From the NCBI GenBank assembly GCA_964036045.1, contig OZ038381.1:146763596-146827595 (forward strand): a DNA stretch of 64,000 nt, in the 5' to 3' direction. A program made the translations under genes and the position numbers. The notes below the pieces were generated by a model. That model saw only the letters and a list, made by a program, of their open reading frames with translations. It did no database searches and was not told the DNA's origin. Source of the DNA: Eutreptiella sp. 'Long Island Sound 2002' (taxonomy: Eukaryota; Euglenozoa; Euglenophyceae; Eutreptiales; Eutreptiaceae). This document shows positions 1 to 10,659 of the stretch, piece by piece; positions within the stretch are counted from its first letter, which is position 1, and each line of letters begins with the position of its first letter.

Positions 1-146
1 TTGGCGTATGCTTTTGTCGCTTGGCACTCTGATAATGCGTTTGCATCCATCTCTTCCATTGCATCCAGTACGCCTTGCATGTCTGTTATCTGTTGCATCG
101 AATCTGGCAATTTTGTAATGAAATCAATGATGTCTTGAGCATCCAT
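1..146 (-). CDS. partial hypothetical ORF at window edge
   Basis: An open frame starts with ATG at 146 on the minus strand and runs off the left edge, giving 48 codons. It is rich in Asp, Gln, Met and Ala (it begins MDAQDIIDFITKLPD) and looks helical. No family is recognised. It may be the start of a host gene or of a gag-like protein. The short length and the edge position make the call weak. Confidence 0.3.
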   Translation of the reverse strand, partial: MDAQDIIDFITKLPDSMQQITDMQGVLDAMEEMDANALSECQATKAYA

Positions 147-339
147 TGTGGTGAAACTGCAATCTGGAATTTAAAATTGAAATAGCCACTCAAAAAATCA
201 AGTCGCTCAGAATTATATCCATTCTTGAAGCAAACCAGTTTTTTTGAGCATAGGGAGTCAGTTATTGTCAGTTAGTCAGTGAGTGTGAACTGATTTTGAT
301 TTTGTTTAATCTACTTTATGTCAGGCATTTAGGCAGATT

Positions 340-407
340 GGCCAGTTGCCTTAGTGGTTAAGGGCTTTGCATGGTATTCGGGGGACCTAGGTTCAAACCC
401 CAAAATT
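340..407 (+). ncRNA. tRNA-like sequence, possible SINE head
   Basis: A box A-like stretch (TGCCTTAGTGGTTA, 347-360) is followed 30 bp later by a good box B (GGTTCAAACCC, 390-400), the spacing of an internal RNA polymerase III promoter. The flanking arms do not form a clean cloverleaf and the T-stem does not pair. This is more likely a decayed tRNA gene or tRNA-derived SINE than a working tRNA. From 408 to 626 nothing further is recognised. Confidence 0.4.
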
Positions 408-626
408 GTTGAAATTTCAAGTATTTTTATAAGAGGCTATACCCCCATAATTTGAGGGTGCCGGATCCATCGCCGATGGCCGTTTTTTCTGTTGGGGTCT
501 CAGTGTAGAGATATGCACAAAACAAAATCAGGGCACAAGTGTATCATAAAGGGGAATCTAGAGTACACTTGTGAAGTAAACCGGTAGTTTTGAGTAGTGC
601 TCAGTATGGGGATTGTGCTGTGCTGA

Positions 627-1349
627 AGCCGAGCCTCCTCAGAGTGTGGGCTATCTGAGCTACCCAACTCTATACACTCTGATGACGAGACTGAGCATGA
701 CGCCTTCTTCGTGCAGACGTTCGTGGAGGAAGTGGAGAAAGCCGATTACGCTGCCCCACAGAAACCCCTACTCTCCATGAGGGGAGAGGAGCCCCTGGAT
801 GACCAGCTGGTTCCCCGATCCAGGCTGAGAGAGTACGTGGACTCCAAGAGGAGATTGGTGGCGAATAAGCTATGCTACGCTAGGCCTATCTGCCGCCCCT
901 GGCTGTTGAAGCAAGGGTCTATGGGAGATATCTGCCAACCGAGGGAGGACCTGGAACAGAAGACTACCACCTGGCAACGAGAGGTGGATCTGAAGCTCAT
1001 GAAGAGCGTGTGGGGCGCCCATGTGAGGACCCCAGAGGAGGATGAATTCTCAGATGAATGCGTATGCGAACCCCCTTGAGTGTGCCTATGTTGTGACCGT
1101 CCACCTGAAACTGTGGAACAGGACCTTCTCTACGCCTACCAAGGGTTGAAAGATACAACCAAGGACGCTGAACCGGTCCAGAACCACCTCCCCGCTTCTA
1201 TACACCAAGGGGCAAGTAATCTACAATCTGACGAGGACATGGACGACAAGATCAAACTCCTGGACCCTAGAGTACAGAAGCTGATCAGGACCTAGCTGGA
1301 AGTATTCGCAGAACTACCCCCTCCAGCCTCCTGTGACAAGCTGGTACAG
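627..1349 (+). pseudogene. gypsy pol N-terminal region before reverse transcriptase
   Basis: The frame is open from 627 and acidic (it contains SDDETEHDAFFVQTF). It is cut by a TGA at 1077 and a TAG at 1293, after which the same frame leads into the reverse transcriptase. This is where gypsy elements carry the protease-to-RT linker. No Asp-Thr/Ser-Gly protease motif was found, so the protease is either upstream and lost or too diverged. Non-functional in this copy. Confidence 0.55.
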
Positions 1350-1689
1350 ATGGACCTCAAGCTGAAGCCCGAGTTCGTGCGTCACAAGATACGCAGTAGA
1401 CCCTACCAGGCTCCTAAAGCGCAGGCCGATGGGATAGAGCGACAGATACAAGAATTTATCGACGCTGGCCTGGTCCTGGAGTACAAGGATGGCGACTACC
1501 CCCAACAGTACAGCCCCTGTTTCCTGGTCGCTAAGCATGGGTGTACAGGCAAACGGCTGGTAGTGGACTATGGAGAGCTGAACAAGAAGACGCTGAAGCA
1601 CTCAGGGACCATTCCCAACATGGAGTCAACCCTCGAGAAGATAGCCTCCTGCCTCTACAAGACGAAGATGGACAAGCGGAGTGCATTCT

Positions 1690-1951
1690 ATATATATATA
1701 TAGATATATATAGAGTCCCTTTTATTTTCGATTCGTCTTGCGTCATAACACCAACCACAGGGCTAATGGCGAAGCCACAGCCCACAGTAACCAGGCCTTT
1801 GGTGCATTTTGGAGCAGGGTCACACCCCCTGAGTTACTGTACATATGGCTGCTGTCCTTCGATGAACTTCGGCTCGCCATGAACACTCACTAGCCCGTGG
1901 TTAGGCCGCTTTTGTGTTATGCTCGCCGGGGGGCAACCCCCATGCACCAAA
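1690..1951 (+). mobile_element. 5'-truncated family P LINE copy inside the RT
   Basis: The insert is flanked by a perfect 16-bp duplication, AAGCGGAGTGCATTCT, at 1674-1689 and 1952-1967. It begins with an AT-repeat run and ends in ATGCACC plus a short A run. Its last 110 bp match, in reverse, the 3' end of the LINE at 5751-8459 (the shared block includes GAACTTCGGCTC and GGTTAGGCCGCTTT). Removing it makes the RT frame continuous. It is either a dead-on-arrival LINE copy or a SINE sharing the LINE tail. Confidence 0.85.
1928..1941 (+). other. GNRA tetraloop hairpin at LINE 3' end
   Basis: GGGGG-GCAA-CCCCC forms a 5-bp stem with a GNRA loop, ten bases before the A run and the target duplication. 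The other family P copy has the same hairpin with a changed stem (5767-5780). This position fits an RNA structure bound by the LINE reverse transcriptase when it starts copying; that role is inferred. Confidence 0.6.
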
Positions 1952-2866
1952 AAGCGGAGTGCATTCTGGCAAGTAGACCTGACGCCCAATGCCCAGGATC
2001 TCCTAGCGTTCATCACCCCTCAGGGGAGGGTGTTCAAGTGGAAGGTCACGCCCTTTGGCGTGGCCAAGGCACCAGCTGTGTTTCAAGAGCTGATGAACAA
2101 GATCCTATCCATCCTACGTCGGAGACCTGTGGTGCAAGAACTCATATCCCGGGGGGCCCAGATGGAAGCACACATAGACGACATATGCCTGGGAACGAAT
2201 ACCCAAGAGGACCAACGAATCCTCTTGGGCGAGTTCTTTGCAGTCTGCTAGGAGAACCACACCAGACTCAAGCTGGAGAAGTGTGTGTTCATGCAGGAGA
2301 CTATGCAGTACATGGGGTTGGATATTGGCTATGGCTGGTGGATTCCTGCGGCCTCTAAGGCCAAACCACTGATGGACGCTAAGGTACGACATGAAGACCC
2401 CAAGAAAGGACTCCATGATGTACGCAGTTTCATTGGGGCTTGCAACTTCTACCGCCGCCCCATCAATAATTTCACCCACACCAGCGCCATCCTGACGGAC
2501 CTCATTAAGAAGGGTACTACCTGGCGCTGGGGCCCTCAAGAACAACAAGCGTTTGACGGGCTCAAGGACAAAGTGGCCAACCCTAAGTGCTTGGGCGTGC
2601 CTAGAGCACAAGGGGAAATTATCCTGGTTACTGACGCCAGCAATGTGGGCGGAGGTGGAACGCTGCCCCAGTGGCAAGCACTATAGAAGGAAGAGTTTGA
2701 CTCGGCCATTTCCCAATGGGGTACTGATGGACTAAACCAAGACGGTACCCTCAAGCACAGCTACCGCGACGACAAATGAGTCCTGGTTCCCCTGGGGCAT
2801 TGGAACTGGAAATGGAACCAGGCCCGGGGTAACTACTCTACCTATGAGCAGGAACTGCTCGCGGGT

Positions 2867-4015
2867 ATGCTAGTGCTATCCTCTCAGTCCCGATTGTTGG
2901 GGAGTAACCCAGTGGTTTGGCCGTGTGACTGTGAACCAGTCCGCACCTTCCGGAAGGGACCCCCACCTGAGAAGGCTAAGCTCAGACGCTGGTGGACCTA
3001 CCTGAGCCAGCTACGGCTCTCAGTACATCATATCCAGGGCGTCCAAAACGAGTGTGCGGACTACATCAGCCGCAACAACTTCGACGACATGAATGGTGCC
3101 AGGTCTGAGGAGCTAGCCAAGGAGGCGTTCAGCCGTATGGATGTACACCTGGACCTTAACATGACTATGATCAGACCTCTAAATGAGCTCCAACAAGTGG
3201 AGTACCTGAAAGAGTTTGGGGACATCTACAAACGCCTGGAGAAGCGTCTGGAACGCGCCCTGGTCAACCAGGTGCACTGGAAGCAGGACAGGACCTACCT
3301 CTGCAATGAGGACCGGATAGTCGTGCCTAGCGACCGTATCCCAGCAGTCCTCAAGTGGACCCATGAGGCCAATGGTTATGTGGGAGCGAACCGTACCCTG
3401 AGGCTGTTCAAGCAGTGGTTCCACTCCACGTGGACGGTCGATCAGCTGAGGAAAACCCTCCAGCCCATCTTGGACAAGTGCCCGTGTCGGTCCTGTAAAC
3501 CTGGGGATATCAGGGACAGAGGTCTCTATTTGACGCTCCATATCCCCCACTGTGCCAACAGTTTTCTCCACGTGGACTACACGGAGATGCCTAAGTTTGG
3601 GGGCTATGACTTTCACCTGGTGGTAACCTGTGGGCTGACCAGGTTTACCAGGGAGTTCCCATGCACTCAGCACATCACCGGCGAGGAGACCATCAAGATA
3701 CTCCTGGAAGAGTGGTTCTGTGTCTATGGGGCACCCAAAGAGATTAACTCAGACGAGGACGTCTGAGTACGCTCCGACACTGGCTGGTACAAGAGAGTCC
3801 GGAGGTCCCTCAATGTCCAGGTGTCAACGGGGACTCCCTATACTCATACGAGTAACCCCCTATGCGAGCGACAGATTGGAGTTCTCAAAGAAAACGTGAG
3901 GATATGGTGCAAGACTGAGCGCACCAAAGACTGGGTGAGACTACTCCCCGTCATACCCTTGATGATGAACTCCCAAGAGAGTTAGGCAACTGGCTATTCG
4001 CCCCATGAGCTGTTC
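2867..4015 (+). pseudogene. gypsy RNase H end and integrase core
   Basis: RNase H ends with TYEQELLAGMLVLSS (from about 2840) and VHHIQGVQNECADYISR. Integrase follows: a zinc-binding region ending CPCRSCK, then a catalytic core with Asp in LHVDYTEMP, Asp in INSDEDV and Glu in NPLCERQIGVLKENV, which is the D,D-35-E pattern. The zinc finger is damaged: copy 2 reads THESCGHVG but this copy reads THEANGYVG, so the second His is Tyr. Stops at 3764 and about 3980 break the frame. Confidence 0.85.
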
Positions 4016-4747
4016 ATGGGACGCCCGGCGTGGTTCCTACACGCTCCCTGTCCTGAGGATTCTTACTCCACTCTGGGTAAGTGGGTGAAGGAGCAACAAG
4101 ACAAGGTGGACAAGGCCAAGGCTATGCTCCAAAGAGTGAGGGAGCACCAGCGTAACAAGAAGAACAAGCACCGGGTGCAAGCCTCTTACCAACAGGGAGA
4201 CTGGGTGCTGGTGCACCACAGTCGGCTACCCGCCTGGCGACGCTCCACCAGCGATGACCCCTACTTTGGGCCCTACAAGATCCTGTCTGTGGACGGTCAC
4301 CGCATCACCGTGCGGTGTTCTCCCCGACTAGGGGGGACCCTGGTGTGCGCTGCTCAACAGCTCAAGCGCTACTACGACCAAGAGGACCTCTTTTGGGAAG
4401 AATGGGAACTAAACAACGAGGGGATCGCCGCTCTGGACCTACAGGGCGCTGCCAGCCCTACGGAAGTTGAAGGAGAGCTCCCCGACATGAAGGCCGAGGA
4501 GATAGCTAAGGAAGGCTTGTACCTGGTGAAGTCGGTTACCCGACACCGCTATCGCCAAGGGTGGCGTTTGCTCACCGTCTGGGAAGGGTTTGGAGTTGAA
4601 GAAGCTACCTGGGAAATTTTCACTGCCTTTCTGCTTCCTGAGGGATGCCTAAATTCTGTTCTGGCAGACTACGTGTCCCAGAACAACCTAGGAGAGTTGC
4701 TGAGGCTCGCTGAAGCGCGTGCCTCTCAGAAGAAGCCTAGGGACTGA
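4016..4747 (+). pseudogene. integrase C-terminus and chromodomain
   Basis: The 243-codon frame starts with the end of the integrase core (GRPAWFLHAP). A basic helix follows, then an SH3-like integrase end (GDWVLVHHSRLP, GPYKILSVDGHRITVR). The last part is a chromodomain: YLVKSVTRHRYRQGWRLLTV, then WEGFGVEEATWE and a closing helix. In chromoviruses this domain steers integration to particular chromatin. The segment is intact, but the upstream stops mean it cannot be made as part of pol. Confidence 0.85.
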
Positions 4748-5750
4748 ACCCTTCCTATACCCGCCTCTGTGTGTGTGAGTATGCTGATCCTGAGAACCTA
4801 TGAGCAAGCTCCAGAAATGGTGTTCTAATTGTACCCAAGTCTGCACCCTTGCTGAACCCGGCGGATGTCTTTACACGGTGCCACGGGGTACGCCCCGGGT
4901 CTCTCTGCCCCTAGGTGCCTAATTTCTGTGCTGGCACCAGACTTCCTTGGGGGAATACCCGGCGCTAACGCCAACGTATTGGTTTTCCTACCTGCCTGCC
5001 TACTACAGGGGGGGGCTGGCCAACGTCTATGGGGCATGACAATGCCTGTTTGCTACACGGCCAGAACCTAGACTACCACTGCCACTGCTAACCAAAACCC
5101 TGATGAAATTTCAGGAAACAGGCGGGAAAGTGACACACACAATACAGGTCCTACACTCACTACAGTCATACAAGCCTACAAAGGATGAGCGAGCTCTGGG
5201 CTCAAGCCCTCACCCAGGCCTAGCACTCCTACACTCACACGCTACTTGGTGTCGGGGAAGAACATGTCTGAGGCCCTAGTGGCCCACCTGTGAAAGGACA
5301 AGAGAGCACAGCGCCACTAAGCGACTGTGGCCTAACAGGGACGCCACTAGGCGTTTCCGTGTCAGGGCTTGGAGGGAAGAAGTCCTCTTTTTGCGTGCAC
5401 AGCGTGTATGATGATGTGGTCGGACTGTCATCGCTACTCCTGCCTGAGGTACCGTTGGTTGATTCTGTGAGCAGCGCCGCATGGTTTAGCGCGGCAGGGA
5501 ACTGCACCAATTCACCCTTACCTGCCCACCTGTAAAGCAAAGGCCGATGGACCTGGTTTGAGACTGAGGCACCAAGCCAGCCTCCACGTATTATACATTT
5601 CTCAGGCTGACCTATAATGCGCTGTTCCCAAACCGGGTTGCAAGCAAGCAAGCTTAAGAAACTCCACCCGTTCTCTTCTAGAACGTGGGGGGGAGCCCCT
5701 GGGTAACCTAAACAAGGGTCACACCGTGCGCAAAACGTGTGCCCCCCCCC
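4748..5750 (+). repeat. gypsy 3' flank, probably 3' LTR and untranslated region
   Basis: This non-coding kilobase matches 18615-19580 behind gypsy copy 2 in order and orientation. Shared words include GCCACGGGGTACGCCCCGGG, GCCTAATTTCTGTGCTGGC and GAGCCCCTGGGTAACCTAAA. Conservation behind both copies suggests it belongs to the element. LTR ends (TG...CA) and a 5' partner could not be fixed. Confidence 0.6.
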
Positions 5751-5766
5751 TTTTTTTTTGAGGCAT

Positions 5767-5780
5767 GGCGGTCCCCCGCC
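5767..5780 (-). other. GNRA tetraloop hairpin at family P 3' end
   Basis: On the minus strand, GGCGG-GGGA-CCGCC forms a 5-bp stem with a GNRA loop just before ATGCCTC and the A tail. Compared with the copy at 1928-1941 the third stem pair is C-G instead of G-C and the loop is GGGA instead of GCAA, so structure is kept while sequence changes. Confidence 0.6.
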
Positions 5781-6369
5781 CAAAGCATTGCACCAAAGCG
5801 GCCTAACCATGGGCAAAATGAGCGTTCATGGTGAGCCGAAGTTCTCCGAAGGACAGCCGCGGGTATTTACAAACCAAGTCAGGGTGAAAACACTGAATGA
5901 ACTGCACCATGGGCCTGAAAAGGTTAAAATACTAGTGGAGGCCATTTCGGTGAAGGATGCAAAGGGATATATAGCCTATACCAAGGCAAAATAACAAAAA
6001 GATGATATAATGGAAAAATGGACCAGTGGATTGAGCGAAGAGAAGCGAGCAAGTGCAGGGGCAAAAAGTAAAACAGACTGGAACATTCTGGCCTGCCTGA
6101 AATCAGTCTGGGGCCCTGTAGCTGATCTGAGAATTACTAAAGTACAAAGCCCTTTCATTCTGCTCAAGTCTTGCGCTCTTGCCGTAGTGGTCCTGAAAAA
6201 AAAAATAGAAAAGAAAAATTCCAATTGATGGCTCAAACAAAAAAAGACTCAATGGATCGGTAAGGTTTCCTGGTTCGCAGAGCTGTGCATACAGTGGTGC
6301 AGTGTGGTGCAGTGTGGTGACGGTGTTGTGTCCTGCCGTGTAGGTGGGTGACGGGTGAAGGCTGATGTG

Positions 6370-6890
6370 TCAGATGGCTGTTGGTTGTTGGCTGCGTGTT
6401 GGTGGGTGTTGGCGGCTGCTGTTTACTGGCTGATTGCTCATGGCTGCTGGGTGCTGGATGTTGACTGCTGCTGCTGTTTGTCGTTGGCTGAGGACTGCTG
6501 GCTGCTGGTCGCTGGCTGCTGGTTGCTGGATGTTTGCTGCTGGATGGTAGCTGGGTGCTACTTGCTTGCTGATACAGGTCGAAGGAGTGTCGGAAGAGGG
6601 GAGCAGGTAGCCGGGGGGGGGGGGATAATGTCTGGGGTGTCTGGAGGAGAGTGGTTGGGGGGGGGGTGTTTGCTGGCTGTTGTCGCTGGAAGTGTCCTAC
6701 TGTGGAAGGGAGGCGGTGGGTGGTTGATGTGCTGGTTGTTGGCTGATGGCCGCTGGTTACTGGTTGTTGGTCGCTGGCTGCTGGTTGCTGACTGTTGCTG
6801 CTGCTGGTTGTTTGCTGTTTGTTGCTGGCTGTTGGCTGCTGGCTGTTGGTTGCTGATTGTTTGCTGTTTGCTGACAAGACGAGAGTGCCG
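6370..6890. repeat. GCTG/TTGCTG minisatellite
   Basis: An imperfect repeat of GCTGGCTGCTGGTTGCTG-like words lies in the 3' untranslated part of the family P LINE. The strings of Trp, Cys and Leu (plus) or Gln, Ser and Thr (minus) read through it follow from the repeat and are not treated as proteins. A G12 run lies near 6610. Confidence 0.75.
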
Positions 6891-6937
6891 CTGGTGAAGC
6901 GAGTGTATGCGTTGGGGTTGAAGGATGGGACTGGAGG

Positions 6938-7603
6938 TTAAGTGTCATTTGGAGGAGGTATGCGGTTGGTGATGTGAGGATGTAGTGGTTGAGGCGGAAA
7001 GTGTTGAAGTTGTATGGCTGAAGTTTTGGTGGGGGGTTTCGGTTTTGTGGTAGGGCGTTTATAGTGAGGTCGTTTGTTAGTTGGTTCTTTGTTGGTAGGG
7101 GATGGAAAGCGTAGTGGGTGGGGAGCGGTGGATGATGTGCTGTAAATGGAAAAAGATTCGTTCCAGGGGTTGGAGGTGGACGTCGGAGATAACTGATGAA
7201 GGTTAGAGATGGGGTTGTCGATGAGCCATTGTTTGGTTTCGTTGAGGAGGGTGGTGAGAGGTTTTTGTCGATGTTTTAGGGCTTGACGAAGAGATTTGAT
7301 GTTGGAGTAGTAGGTTGTGTTCGGTGGGGGTGTGCGTAACTGATTGCTGAGTGTGTTGGGTATGAGGGTTCGAATGAAGTTGCGGCGGTCGCCTTTGGAA
7401 GCGGTGGCCCACCAAGTGATGATGGTGTTGTGGAAGTGCCCATCCCAAGTGTTGAAGAATTTTTTCCGTATTGTGTTAGTGGTGTGGCATTCGGTGATGA
7501 AGGTGATGGGGTCTAAGGGGTGGTGGTGGTTACAAAGAGGGCAAAGGTAGGTGTTGAGGATGAAGTGGGGTTGGTAGCCCTTGCAAGAGAAGAGGCCATT
7601 CAC
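6938..7603 (-). pseudogene. LINE ORF2 C-terminal zinc-knuckle region
   Basis: The frame reads FKWVNGLFSCKGYQPHF, then a Cys/His cluster YLCPLCNHHHPLDP...TECH followed by Arg/Lys-rich sequence. This resembles the C-x-x-C...H...C motif at the end of LINE ORF2 proteins, which helps bind RNA. A helical part and a Pro/Lys/Thr-rich tail follow to the stop at 6938. It belongs downstream of the RNase H fragment at 8205-8459; stops and shifts at 7.6-8.2 kb separate them. Confidence 0.65.
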
Positions 7604-8204
7604 CCACTTAAAGGTGAAAGTGGAGAACCACGAGGATTTGAGAAAGAGGTGATTACTAAGGGAGAGGTGAATGTTGTTGTGTTGATGGGTTGGGAGTTGA
7701 TGATTCGTGAGTTTAGAGGTTATTTTGCCGGGAAGTGGAGTTTGGTTAATGGCCAGTTGTGTGGAAGTTGTGGGGGAGAGAAGGTAATCGAAGTGGGTGT
7801 AGCCTAGAACGCCGACACGATGTCATTGTATGCCAGAAGGAGATTGGGTGTTCTAGTGTATACCTAGGGCCGTCCCTTAACTCCCCATCTTCGCATTCGA
7901 ATGCATGGACAAGGGGGGTTGATCCCCCGTAACACAACCACCCTTCCCGTTGTTGTTGTTGTTGTTCTTTTTGACGTGCGCGCCCAGTGCACATGCGCCT
8001 AGCGTTGATCTACGGATGACGATGGGGCTGTCGAAGCGCACACAAAGCTAGTAAATGGCTTTGAGGGCCGGGCTTTTAGGTGAGGCCCGCGGGTCGCACT
8101 GCCAAACCCTGCGGCAGGAGGGTGATGGCGTCCGAGCCAATAAATTGTTCCAGCGGTGGCCGGTAGGTTGTTCCGATGACGTTCTGGCGGCATTCCATTG
8201 GCCT

Positions 8205-8459
8205 CTAAAACGTTGCTAGAACGTTGGTGCTCCATTTGGAGACACTGTCCGCCGCGTCATTGCCGGGGAAATCGGCATGTCCTTTGATCCAAGTGAAAAG
8301 GATGGCGATGTGTTTTAGATGTTGGAGAAGATGCCATATGAGGTTGTACCAAAGGGCAAAGGAGTTGTTGCTAGTGGTGAAGGGGGGAGAGTGAAAGTGA
8401 AGGAGGGTATTTAGGGTGAGGCATGTGCTCAAGTTGTCGATGGCGAAGATGATCGGTTG
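8205..8459 (-). pseudogene. LINE RNase H C-terminal half
   Basis: The peptide begins QPIIFAIDNLSTC, carrying the catalytic Asp of the third RNase H motif, and ends ILFTWIKGHADFPGNDAADS, with the usual His and final Asp. RNase H removes RNA from the RNA/cDNA hybrid. The first half, with the first Asp and the Glu, is missing because the copy is truncated at 8459. Clearly a LINE-type domain, not functional. Confidence 0.75.
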
Positions 8460-8475
8460 AACGTGTGGCCCCCCC

Positions 8476-10655
8476 TTGAATGCGCCATATGCATGGACGG
8501 GTATGCACGAATCAGGCAATTTTCTAGTACAACCATTCCTTTTCCAACAATCCATACCACTTTCATTCACGAATTCAACCAAAGGGTGGCTCCTCCTGGG
8601 CTTACTCACCTTACCTACCGCTGGAGAGAGAGAGCAGGTGGGAACGTGACAGGAAACACAAGCGACGCAAATCGTTTATGCACACGTGTGTATCTTCTAA
8701 TCAGTGCTACAAAGAGGGAGGTTGGTGTGTAAGAGCAGTTGTCACGGTTGCCCCGCATTGCACCGCAGGACAAGACCGTTAGCTCCCGTGACAACCACTC
8801 CCTGGCCGAAGGCCATCACTTTTGCCCTAATCTCACCTCTAATCATCGTGCAATCTTCTAATCAGTCCCTCTATTCTACATTGCGCTGCTACACGACTCG
8901 TCAGCGAAAACACGAGACAAGCAATGAGTATGCTGCATGCGAAGCAAACACAACCTGTATGTTTATACCTCTTTCTTTGAATTCGTTTTGAATTTTCGAA
9001 TTCTTCATTCTTGATTCCTCCTAGAAGCATGCGTGGAATCTCTACGTTTATCGTTTATTGTATGTCTCGTCATTTTCTTATTATTACGTGACATACTGTT
9101 ATAATCTTATTTTCTCCGTCTTTTCCGGCGCCCGAGTAGGATGCGCTCTGGCGCGCCGCTTTTGTCTGCGTGTGAATCCAGGGACTTAAAAATTCCTGCG
9201 ATGAAAATAAATGGCGTAAAGATGTGCATTTAATGCACATTGAGATTCTGCACAGGTGTGTACCCTGAGAAACATTTTAGGCCGTCATTCGACGGATTTT
9301 GGTGTTTGGGTCGATCATTGCGTGTTTGTAAGTCCCTCAACCCTTCATCCCTTCTCTGCGGATATCCTGGAGCGCAAACAGTGGAGTAGGCTGTCTTTTC
9401 CGCCGAAGAACTGACTCCTGGACCACTGTTCAGAATCCAAGACCCCCATGAAGGCAAAATAATTTTCAAGGCCACCCCCTCGCATTAAGGACAGATCAGG
9501 TCAGTCAACAGGTTCTATGAGACCCCATACAGCGTGCCCTGATCGTATCCTGTGTTGGGTTTTGCGTATTGCACTGCGTTTTGCTATTTGCAGGGAGAGG
9601 TGTATGCACACATGAATTGGCATGCCCATTCTAACCCCCTACCAAGACACAGCTGCCCCAGCGACGACAATGAGCGCAGTGGGAGCTGTAGGTGTCTGTT
9701 ATGACAAAGCAAAAACTGGCGACTGGCCGGACGCAGCGCGTTCGTTCCAATGTTAGGGATGTTATAGGAAATTTTAAAAAGATGTTGAAGCCATGGGGAG
9801 GTCAAGAAAAATTCCCTTTTTCCTTTAGAATGCGACAGTGATGGCCACCACAGCACAAGGGGGGAGTAAGAAAAAGTGTCTCTCTCTGCCAAAAGGTTAG
9901 CTTTAGTTGTCATAGAGAGGCCTAAAGGCAGAACACATTTTTATCTTACTATTGGCCTAACCAAAAGGGGTGACAAGACATTTTGACCTATAAAACCAAG
10001 CATTGAACCTTGGATGTCGCGTGGACCCCTGACCCCCCAACTGATTGGACTTATTCACCATTTCCAGGACTGACTGAGGTGCTGACATTAATCTAGAGCC
10101 TATGCATGTTTCTATATGTTCTCATGAATGCTTAGCTATCCTAGTGGTCTCCACCCTAGGGGGCTGGAGCACCTCTTTTTGAGAGGTCCCCGGTTCAATT
10201 CCCAGTCAGCCTAGCTAAGTAGGAAGATCCCATGTGACATGGCAGTGACCTCAGCGCCACAAGCCATGCCACCTCAGCACCTATGGGACCCAAAACAAAG
10301 ACTGCACATCTCTAGATGGCACTATAAAAAAGAGGGGATGCCCATGTGGGCAGTTTTCCCATGATTGTAGGATATTTTCTAACTATCTTTTCTTAAATCT
10401 GTGGTTATTGTGAGTTTTTTTTGTTGTTACACTATCTCTTTTGACTGCAGCCCTTCATTTTGTGGATTTGATCCTGTGGTGCCTTGCTTGCACTGTGGGT
10501 ACTTATATTTCTGGTTGATTTCATCAAAACAGACTTGTTTGGAAAACCTGAACTACATCAGGAAGCAGCAGGAGCAAGCAGAGACACAAAAAAAACAATA
10601 TCATCAAAGCATTAAACAGTGAAAACCTGTTCTAACTTTCTGGTAGCAGCGATTT
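8476..10655 (+). repeat. 2.1-kb dispersed repeat, copy 1 (gypsy flank)
   Basis: This stretch matches 19,585-21,640 along its length. Shared landmarks include GGGCTTACTCACC-like words, TCTAATCAGTCCCTCTAT, GCCACCACAGCACA followed by GGGGGAGTAAGAAAAAGTG, and the tRNA-like block at 10,131. No convincing gene is seen. In copy 2 it directly follows the gypsy 3' region, so gypsy and this segment probably move or were duplicated together. Confidence 0.75.
10131..10218 (+). ncRNA. tRNA-like element (Lys TTT-type anticodon arm)
   Basis: Box A-like TATCCTAGTGGT and box B GGTTCAATTCC are present. A perfect 5-bp arm, ACCTC-TTTTTGA-GAGGT, has a 7-base loop that would carry anticodon TTT. The variable region is too short, the D-arm region too long and the T-stem does not pair in this copy. 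It is best read as a tRNA-derived SINE head or tRNA pseudogene inside the 2.1-kb repeat. Confidence 0.5.
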
Positions 10656-10659
10656 TCAG

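Larger units (their letters stand above)
1350..2860 (+). pseudogene. gypsy reverse transcriptase and start of RNase H (interrupted)
   Basis: This encoded the RNA-dependent DNA polymerase that copies the element's RNA. Early RT motifs are at 1350-1689 (KRLVVDYGELNKKT, then MDKRSAF) and resume after the insertion at 1952 (WQVDL, FKWKVTPFGVAKAPAVFQ). The catalytic box reads HIDD near 2176, equivalent to YxDD. RNase H begins with VTDAS near 2630. Stops lie at 2249, 2684 and 2777. The 262-bp insertion at 1690-1951 splits the domain between the finger and palm motifs, so the gene is dead. Confidence 0.85.
627..5750 (+). mobile_element. decayed Ty3/gypsy chromodomain element, copy 1
   Basis: The pol domains appear in gypsy order: reverse transcriptase, RNase H, zinc-binding and catalytic integrase, then a C-terminal chromodomain, which places it in the chromovirus group of LTR retrotransposons. 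No matching 5' LTR was seen upstream, so the copy is 5'-incomplete. The frame holds several stops (near 1077, 1293, 2249, 2684, 2777, 3764 and 3980) and a 262-bp insertion. The related copy at 16.7-18.6 kb shares the same 3' flank. Confidence 0.85.
5751..8459 (-). mobile_element. poly(A)-tailed LINE (family P), 5'-truncated
   Basis: The minus-strand copy begins inside RNase H at 8459 and ends in nine A residues (T run at 5751-5759 on plus). Near-identical direct repeats flank it: AACGTGTG plus C9 at 5734-5750 and AACGTGTGG plus C7 at 8460-8475. The same locus behind gypsy copy 2 (near 19,580) lacks the insertion, so it is a clean retrotransposition event. The 3' end shares its terminal block with the 262-bp copy at 1690-1951. 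Confidence 0.8.

Noticed and set aside
6355-6897. 180-codon Trp/Cys/Leu-rich protein
   Set aside because: Encoded by a GCTG minisatellite in the 3' part of a LINE.
10131-10218. Functional tRNA-Lys
   Set aside because: T-stem unpaired, variable loop too short and D-arm region too long; kept only as tRNA-like.
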